From: Collinsella sp.
GTDB taxonomy: Bacteria; Actinomycetota; Coriobacteriia; Coriobacteriales; Coriobacteriaceae
Direction of reading: 5' to 3'
Assembly (NCBI GenBank): GCA_019419405.1
Contig: DYAA01000001.1
Location: 1-19,352, forward strand
DNA length: 19,352 bases
Positions within the stretch are counted from its first letter, which is position 1; each line of letters opens with the position of its first letter. A program made the position numbers and the translations under genes. Shown in pieces: positions 14,720-19,352 of the stretch. The notes below the pieces were generated by a model that saw nothing but the letters and a program-made list of their open reading frames with translations, was not told the origin of the DNA and did not search any database.

Positions 14720-15367
14720 CTAGAGCGTGCCGTAGATGCGGTCGCCGGCGTCGCCCAGGCCGGGAACGATGTAGGCGGCCTCGTTGAGATGGTCATCGAT
14801 GGCGCACGTATAAATATGTACGTCGGGGTCCTTTTCGGTCAGTGATTTGAGACCCTCGGGGGCCGCCACGATGCACAGCATGCGGATGTCCTTGACACCG
14901 CGCTCGCGCAAGTAGCTGATAGCCATCTCGGCCGAACCGCCCGTGGCGAGCATGGGGTCGACAACCAGGCAGATGCGTTGGTCGATATCCTTGGGCATCT
15001 TGCAGTAGTACTCATGCGGCTCGTGGGTGACCTCGTCGCGCTCCATGCCGATGTGGCCCACGCGGGCAGAGGGTACCAGGTCGAGGATGCCGTCGACCAT
15101 GCCAAGGCCTGCACGAAGGATGGGAACGATGGCGAGCTTTTTGCCGGCAAGCTGCTTAAACGCGGCGGTGGTGATGGGGGTCTCGACCTCGACGTCTTCC
15201 ATAGGCAGGTCGCGCATGGCCTCGTAGCCGTCAAAAAGCGCGAGTTCGCGCACGAGCTGACGGAACTGGTTGGTGCCGGTGTTTTTGTCGCGCAGGATCG
15301 ACAGCTTGTGCTGGACGAGCGGGTGATCGACAAGCGTCACACGGGACGCATCGTAGGTGACGGTCAT
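14720..15367 (-). CDS. upp: Uracil phosphoribosyltransferase
   Basis: Salvages uracil with PRPP to make UMP in the cytoplasm. The PRPP loop VDPMLATGGSAEMA is intact, and the N-terminal VTLVDHPLVQHKLSILRD and C-terminal GLGDAGDRIYGT are family marks. The 215 residues are of normal length. The frame is open up to 15436, but the ATG at 15367 is chosen: GAAAGGGG lies about ten bases ahead and it matches the family N-terminus. It lies 123 bp after glpK with a structured leader, so it may have its own promoter. upp just ahead of the atp operon is a widespread Gram-positive arrangement. Confidence 0.96.
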   Translation of the reverse strand: MTVTYDASRVTLVDHPLVQHKLSILRDKNTGTNQFRQLVRELALFDGYEAMRDLPMEDVEVETPITTAAFKQLAGKKLAIVPILRAGLGMVDGILDLVPSARVGHIGMERDEVTHEPHEYYCKMPKDIDQRICLVVDPMLATGGSAEMAISYLRERGVKDIRMLCIVAAPEGLKSLTEKDPDVHIYTCAIDDHLNEAAYIVPGLGDAGDRIYGTL

Positions 15368-15390
15368 GGGTTGATTGCCCCTTTCGTTGC

Positions 15391-15418
15391 GGCCGCAAAA
15401 CGGCCTTGCTGACAAGGC
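15391..15418 (-). promoter_or_regulatory. Two overlapping hairpins in the upp leader
   Basis: On the - strand, stem GCCTTG/CAAGGC (15403-15418) comes first and shares three bases with stem GGCCG/CGGCC (15391-15405), so full forms of both cannot coexist. They lie about 24 bp ahead of the upp start. No PyrR-type binding loop is recognisable, so a regulatory role is only a possibility. Confidence 0.3.
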
Positions 15419-15490
15419 GCGCAGCAATGTCGCCACCGCACGCCATGCATTAGTTTAGCGGTTTGTTGTATCGAGCAGCCCATCGCGGCC

Positions 15491-17032
15491 CTACTGTGCG
15501 GTACTGAGCGAGCGCTTGACTGCATCACGCCAGCCCGCAAGGTTTTGCTCGCGGCGCTCGGCGGACATGTGGGGAAGGAAGGTCCTAACGATCTGGGCAT
15601 TTTGCTCCAGCTCTTCCAGGTCTTCCCAATAGCCGACGGCAAGACCCGCCAAGTACGCGGCACCGATTGCCGTGGTCTCCACCGTCTCGCATTGCAGCAC
15701 GGGGATATCCAGCAGGTCGGCCTGGAATTGCATGATGAACTCGTTGCGCGAGGCACCGCCATCGACAGACAGGCGCTCAATCGAAAGCCCCACGTCCTGC
15801 TCCATGGCGCGCAGCACGTCGTAGCTCTGATATGCCATGGATTCGCAGGCGGCACGTACGATGGTCGCACGGCTCGAGGCGCCGGTCAGACCGCACACGA
15901 TACCGCGAGCATGCGGGTCCCACCAGGGAGCACCCAAACCCGCAAAGGCCGGAACGAAGTAGCAGCCCTCGTTGTCGCTAATCGAAGCGGCGAGTTGTGC
16001 CGACTCGCTCACGCTCGAGATGATGCTCATGTTGTTGCGAAGCCAGTTCATCGTTGAGCCGGCGGCAAAAATAGAGCCCTCGAGCGCATAGCTGACTTTG
16101 CCGTCCGCAGCGATACCGATGGTGGAGACCAGGCCATTCTTGGATTCGACGATCTCGTCGCCGGTGTTCATGAGCATAAAGCAACCCGTGCCATAGGTGT
16201 TTTTGGTCTGGCCGGGACGGAAACAGCAGTGGCCGAACAGCGACGCCTGTTGGTCACCCGCCACGCCCATGATGGGCGGCATGTTGGTCATGATGTCGCT
16301 CGCGACGCGGCCGTAGTCGCCCGAGCTCCAGCGAACCTCGGGCATCATGGAACGTGGAACGTCAAAGAGTGCCAGCAGGTCGTCGTCCCAATCGAGCGTA
16401 TGGATATTAAAGAGTGCCGTGCGGCTGGCATTGGTGTAGTCGGTGGCAAAGACCTGGCCGCCGGTGAGGTTGTAGATGAGCCAGGTGTCGATGGTGCCAA
16501 ACATGAGGTCGCCCGCCGCCGCGCTCTCGCGTGCGCCGTCGACGTTGTCGAGAATCCACTGCACCTTGGAGGCCGAGAAATACGGGTCGAGCGTGAGTCC
16601 CGTGCGGGAGCGCACCAGCTCCTCGCAACCCTGTTCAACCAACGCGTCGATTGCCGGCGCGGTACGGCGGCACTGCCATACGATGGCGTTATAGATCGGC
16701 TGACCGCTCACGCGGTCCCAGACCACCGTGGTCTCGCGCTGGTTGGAGATGCCGATGGCGGCAATGCGGTCGGAGTGGATACCGCTCTTAAACTGGACTT
16801 CCATCATGACGGCGATCTGGCTAGCAAGGACCGCCATGGGGTCTTGCTCCACCCAGCCGGGACGCGGGAAGCTGGTTTTGACGCTGCGACGTGCCTGCGC
16901 GACGATGCATCCGTACTCGTCGACGATGGTCGCAAGTACCGAGGTGGTGCCGCAGTCGAGCGCCATGATGTAGGAACCGCCAAAGTCAAACGAGGCATCT
17001 TCCATGCCCAGGCTGCCCAGATTCAACGACAT
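15491..17032 (-). CDS. glpK: Glycerol kinase
   Basis: Phosphorylates glycerol to sn-glycerol 3-phosphate. Glycerol-binding and catalytic parts are all present: NQRETTVVWD (Arg-Glu pair), AIVWQCRRT, LDPYFSASK and GVAGDQQASLFG with the catalytic-base Asp. KNTYGTGCF and VDGGASRNEF are further family marks. The length is 513 residues. Three points are odd. About 20 extra residues precede the first strand. The phosphate loop reads LDCGTTSVLA instead of the usual LDQGTTSSR, so both Gln and Arg are changed. The HPr-phosphorylated His motif of Firmicutes (YHFYG type) is absent, so that control is not expected. ATG at 17032 has GAAAGG eight bases ahead and follows the preceding gene by 13 bp. Another FGGY sugar kinase is possible but less likely. 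Confidence 0.88.
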   Translation of the reverse strand: MSLNLGSLGMEDASFDFGGSYIMALDCGTTSVLATIVDEYGCIVAQARRSVKTSFPRPGWVEQDPMAVLASQIAVMMEVQFKSGIHSDRIAAIGISNQRETTVVWDRVSGQPIYNAIVWQCRRTAPAIDALVEQGCEELVRSRTGLTLDPYFSASKVQWILDNVDGARESAAAGDLMFGTIDTWLIYNLTGGQVFATDYTNASRTALFNIHTLDWDDDLLALFDVPRSMMPEVRWSSGDYGRVASDIMTNMPPIMGVAGDQQASLFGHCCFRPGQTKNTYGTGCFMLMNTGDEIVESKNGLVSTIGIAADGKVSYALEGSIFAAGSTMNWLRNNMSIISSVSESAQLAASISDNEGCYFVPAFAGLGAPWWDPHARGIVCGLTGASSRATIVRAACESMAYQSYDVLRAMEQDVGLSIERLSVDGGASRNEFIMQFQADLLDIPVLQCETVETTAIGAAYLAGLAVGYWEDLEELEQNAQIVRTFLPHMSAERREQNLAGWRDAVKRSLSTAQ

Positions 17033-17045
17033 CGCTTAAACCTTT

Positions 17046-17789
17046 CTATTGCATCGGGTCGGACAGGACCCGTTCGATCTCTGATGCGGGAAGTGCGCCT
17101 TGGCGCAGGATCTGGAGCTCGCCGTGCTGAAACGACACGATGGTCGAGGCGTCGCGACACGGGGTCTCACCGGCGTCGACGGCAACATCGACCCCCTCCA
17201 GGATGCGACCCTCCACCGTGATAAAACTTGCCGGCGCGGGCGCGCCATGCGTGTTGGCGCTGGTGCAGGCAAGGGGGCTGCCACAGGCGCGAATGAGCGC
17301 CTGCACCACGGGCGAGGCCGAAGCGCGAAGTGCCACCGTGTCGTCGGCAGCGCGCATAAAGGTCGGCACGCAGGGGGCTGCCTTGACCACGATAGTCAGG
17401 GCTCCCGGCCAGCATCGTCGCGCGAGTATGCGGGCATCTTCCGGGATATCCACGCCATAGCGGTCGAGCGCTTCGACGCCATCGACCAGCCAAGCGACGG
17501 TTTGCGTGAGTTCACGTTGCTTGAGAGTGAAGATACGGCGATAGCCGGTGCCGAGCGCAGGAACTGCGGCGCCATTGACGGCAGCCTGCGGATCGCGCGG
17601 CCACGATGGGAATTCGCTTGTATCTTGGGGCACGGCGTCCGAGAAGGCGTTGACCGCCACGGCGACACCGTAGACGGTCTCGGTCGGGATCAAAGCCAGG
17701 CCGCCGCGGCCGAGCACCTCGGCCGTGCGCTCGACGGCAAGCCGATGCGGCTCGCGCGTTCCCTCGTATACCCGATAGACCGTCTGCAT
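17046..17789 (-). CDS. tsaC: L-threonylcarbamoyladenylate synthase (YrdC/Sua5 family)
   Basis: Makes threonylcarbamoyl-AMP for the t6A37 modification of ANN-decoding tRNAs. The YrdC-domain marks are PTETVYG at residues 35-41, a KxR motif (Lys90, Arg92), WPGALTIV and TSANTHG. At 247 residues it is longer than TsaC/YwlC (about 190-210) but lacks the C-terminal Sua5 domain. The excess is an insertion of about 30 residues at 54-82 (rich in Pro, Ala, Gly) between the PTETVYG strand and the KxR helix. It begins the transcript that continues into glpK. Its ribosome binding site is weak. In many Gram-positive genomes this gene stands near prmC, as here. Confidence 0.92.
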   Translation of the reverse strand: MQTVYRVYEGTREPHRLAVERTAEVLGRGGLALIPTETVYGVAVAVNAFSDAVPQDTSEFPSWPRDPQAAVNGAAVPALGTGYRRIFTLKQRELTQTVAWLVDGVEALDRYGVDIPEDARILARRCWPGALTIVVKAAPCVPTFMRAADDTVALRASASPVVQALIRACGSPLACTSANTHGAPAPASFITVEGRILEGVDVAVDAGETPCRDASTIVSFQHGELQILRQGALPASEIERVLSDPMQ

Positions 17790-17923
17790 GTGTATGCCAG
17801 CCCCTTACGCTCTGGTGCAAGTTTGTTTACTGTGGGGCATTCTCGCACGAAACGTTCAACCTATTTGCCCAGAGCGCATGTTGGTTTGGTGAGCGGCTCT
17901 AGTAGTCGGTGAAAGTGAGGGGG

Positions 17924-18370
17924 TTATTGGACTGCGACGAACTTCTTTGGCCTGCCGGCGTGGCGTTCTTGGGCGGCGTAGCGCTCGATGCTGTCTATCG
18001 TTATCATCCGACGGCCGTCGACGAGTTCAACATCGAGCTTTCCGGCTTTGACCAGCGCGGTGATCCGCGGAGCGGAGACTTTGAGGTCCAGCGCTGCGTC
18101 TTTAAATGTTCGGCACGCCGCTGCCCGAGCGTCCTCGTGGTCGATTTCGACTGAAAGGGCCACGACCTCGGCCGAGCGTTCGTACCCTGCCGGAGTCAAA
18201 CCGTTGTTGAGGTCGTCGGCCAAAAACGCTATCAGCGCCTCGGTGGCATGGGCAATCGCTTCTTCGCGCGTATCGCCATCGGCAAAGGCGCCGGGAATCT
18301 GCGGGAAGCTGGCACAGTAACCGTCGTCTTCTTTTATGAGAACGCAATCATAGGTATATCGCTGTTTCAT
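17924..18370 (-). CDS. hicB: HicB-family antitoxin with C-terminal helix-turn-helix
   Basis: Antitoxin that would bind HicA and repress its own promoter. Residues 1-65 form the HicB fold: TYDCVLIKEDDGYCASFPQI, then the GDTREEAIAHATEAL motif. The C-terminal part (about 85-148) looks like a DNA-binding helix-turn-helix (SAPRITALVKAGKL, then DGRRMITIDSIERYA) and ends with basic RPKK. The frame opens at 18418, but GAGGGGG stands just ahead of two adjacent ATGs (18373, 18370); the second has better spacing. It lies 14 bp after the broken hicA. Codons and frame are intact, so the antitoxin is probably still made. Confidence 0.85.
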   Translation of the reverse strand: MKQRYTYDCVLIKEDDGYCASFPQIPGAFADGDTREEAIAHATEALIAFLADDLNNGLTPAGYERSAEVVALSVEIDHEDARAAACRTFKDAALDLKVSAPRITALVKAGKLDVELVDGRRMITIDSIERYAAQERHAGRPKKFVAVQ

Positions 18371-18384
18371 CATGACCCCCTCGG

Positions 18385-18568
18385 CTACCATCCAGCTTGG
18401 CGACGAACACTTGCCCACGTGCCCTTCTTTGGTCGATCACCACCAGAGCCGTTCACGGTGACAATACGGTCACCAGAAACATACTTAGCATGACTCGACT
18501 TGCGCGACCTTCACGAATCCATCGTGCTTGAGTAGGGCAATGATTTCCCGAAAGGTAGGAGGTTGCAT
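18385..18568 (-). pseudogene. hicA: Frameshifted HicA-family toxin gene
   Basis: HicA is a small mRNA interferase with a dsRNA-binding fold. From ATG at 18568 (GAGG eight bases ahead) the frame reads MQPPTFREIIALLKHDGFVK, as in HicA, then VAQ and four out-of-frame residues before TAA at 18485-18487. In the next frame the protein resumes as SSHAKYVSGDRIV and continues through RPKKGTW to RRQAGW and TAG at 18385-18387. That second part contains the family SH(A)KY with the catalytic His. The 184-nt span is one base more than a whole number of codons. The usual Q-x-G-S-H spacing is better restored by adding two bases than by removing one, so a 2-nt loss near 18498-18502 is the likely lesion. The toxin should be inactive unless the sequence is wrong or frameshifting occurs. 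Confidence 0.8.
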
Positions 18569-18591
18569 GGGCCGACCTCTTTCAGTCGTCC

Positions 18592-18622
18592 TAATTATAA
18601 ACTACTTTATAATTATTGCTAA
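18592..18622 (-). promoter_or_regulatory. hicAB promoter with overlapping palindromic operator
   Basis: On the - strand TTAGCA (18617-18622) and a consensus TATAAT (18594-18599) are separated by exactly 17 bp. A perfect inverted repeat with 10-base arms TAATTATAAA and TTTATAATTA and a 4-bp spacer (18592-18615) covers the -10 box and most of the spacer. This is the layout of an autorepressed toxin-antitoxin promoter; binding by HicB is inferred. The area is strikingly AT-rich for this window. Confidence 0.75.
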
Positions 18623-18636
18623 CCAGTTAATAAATA

Positions 18637-19352
18637 TTACTGGCGTTGCTTGGGCTCGGTGACGATGGCTCGAACGATGCGGGGACGATCGGTGAGGTCG
18701 TGGACGATACGCACGTCCGAAAGGCCTGCTTGACGACAGAGCTCGGCCGCGGCGTCGAGCGCGCCCTCGTAGAGCTCGCAGGCAAACAGGCCGCCGGCAC
18801 GCAGCATGTAGGGCGCCGCGTTGAGCAGGCGGCGGAAGATATCGAGGCCGTCGGCGCCGCCCTCGAGCGCCAGGTCGGGCTCAAAGTCCTTGACCTCGTG
18901 CGGCAGCGAGCGCATGACGTCGGTCGGGATGTAAGGTGGGTTGGAGACGAGCACATCAAAGGTGCCCCACTCTTCGCGGGGAATGGAACTCACCAGGTTG
19001 GTGAGGCTAAAGGCAACCTCATCTGCCGTGAGGCCGAGGGCGTCGCGGTTTTTGGTGGCCAGATCGATGGCGCGCGACTCGATATCGGTGGCGGTGCAGG
19101 TAACGTGGCCGCGGCGCTCCCAGGCAAGGGAGAGCGAAATGCAGCCCGTGCCGCAGCCGACCTCGAGAACGCGGGCAGTGCAGGGCCCGGCTGGGGCAGG
19201 CGCAGCGGTATCCTGAGCTAAAGCCGTCTCCTGGTCGGCACCCTCGATGGCGACGCCGTATTCGTCGAGCTCGGACTCGGCGGCTTCCGCGGCTTCGGCT
19301 TCTGCTGCCTGCGCGGCGGCTTCCTCGGCCTCGCGATCGGCCAGTTCCTCGG
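18637..19352 (-). CDS. prmC: Peptide chain release factor N5-glutamine methyltransferase, 3' part
   Basis: Methylates the Gln of the GGQ motif in release factors RF1 and RF2 using S-adenosylmethionine. The frame is open to the window edge; 237 residues are visible and the N-terminal domain is cut off. The SAM-binding motif is VLEVGCGTGC (61-70), the acidic ribose contact lies in TATDIESRAI, and the signature NPPYIPT (137-143) is complete. The C-terminal strand ends IVRAIVTEPKQ. The odd part is the first 60 visible residues. In place of the short linker after the usual PRPxTE motif there is an Ala/Glu-rich stretch (23 of the first 30 residues) and then a Pro/Ala run. It ends in TAA at 18637-18639, directly upstream of the hicAB promoter. 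Confidence 0.93.
   Translation of the reverse strand, partial: EELADREAEEAAAQAAEAEAAEAAESELDEYGVAIEGADQETALAQDTAAPAPAGPCTARVLEVGCGTGCISLSLAWERRGHVTCTATDIESRAIDLATKNRDALGLTADEVAFSLTNLVSSIPREEWGTFDVLVSNPPYIPTDVMRSLPHEVKDFEPDLALEGGADGLDIFRRLLNAAPYMLRAGGLFACELYEGALDAAAELCRQAGLSDVRIVHDLTDRPRIVRAIVTEPKQRQ

Noticed and set aside
17808..17876. CGCTCTGG/CCAGAGCG inverted pair flanking the region ahead of the t6A gene, the same 8-mer as in the 4791-4889 stem
   Set aside because: An 8-bp pair with a 53-nt gap can arise by chance, and the rest of the two sites does not match.
18485..18568. Programmed ribosomal frameshifting in hicA
   Set aside because: No slippery heptamer or downstream stimulator is visible at the junction, and a 2-nt deletion explains the family spacing better.
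1..19352. tRNA, rRNA, CRISPR array or known riboswitch
   Set aside because: No cloverleaf, spacer-repeat pattern or recognisable riboswitch core was found by eye on either strand, including the leader regions at 1-241, 14451-14719 and 17790-17923.

Overview
The window is GC-rich bacterial chromosome with tightly packed genes and several GTG or TTG starts. It carries a complete F-type ATP synthase operon with an H+-type c subunit. The gene content and protein character suggest an actinobacterium, most likely a Collinsella-like member of the Coriobacteriia; this is inferred from protein features, not from a database match. Almost everything reads leftward (- strand). Only pepT reads rightward.

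Layout from left to right. 1-241: no confident gene. 242-3126 (-): a DtxR-family metal regulator, a homocysteine S-methyltransferase with its own terminator, and a phosphohexomutase. 3127-3246: divergent control region with a near-perfect palindrome. 3247-4494 (+): peptidase T with a strong terminator. 4560-4931: a gene-free stretch packed with inverted repeats (a REP-like cluster, a 99-nt branched palindromic element and a 13-bp hairpin). 4932-7466 (-): murA and an LCP-family envelope protein, which share peptidoglycan and wall-polymer assembly. 7555-14450 (-): atpI-like, atpB, atpE, atpF, atpH, atpA, atpG, atpD, atpC, ended by a terminator that sits directly in front of murA. 14451-14719: atp promoter region. 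14720-17789 (-): a threonylcarbamoyl-AMP synthase gene (tRNA t6A), glpK and upp. 17924-18568 (-): a hicAB toxin-antitoxin locus whose toxin gene is frameshifted. 18637-19352 (-): the 3' part of prmC, cut by the window edge.

The order prmC, sua5/tsaC, upp, atp operon, with murA downstream, resembles the old conserved gene order of Gram-positive bacteria. glpK and the AT-rich hicAB locus look like additions to it. The housekeeping genes link translation (PrmC, t6A), pyrimidine salvage, energy conversion and wall synthesis.

Nothing here is clearly a new multi-gene system. The items most worth a second look are the structured non-coding stretch at 4602-4931, the broken hicA with an intact antitoxin and a palindromic promoter, the Ala/Glu-rich insertion in PrmC, and the palindrome between the DtxR-type regulator and pepT.
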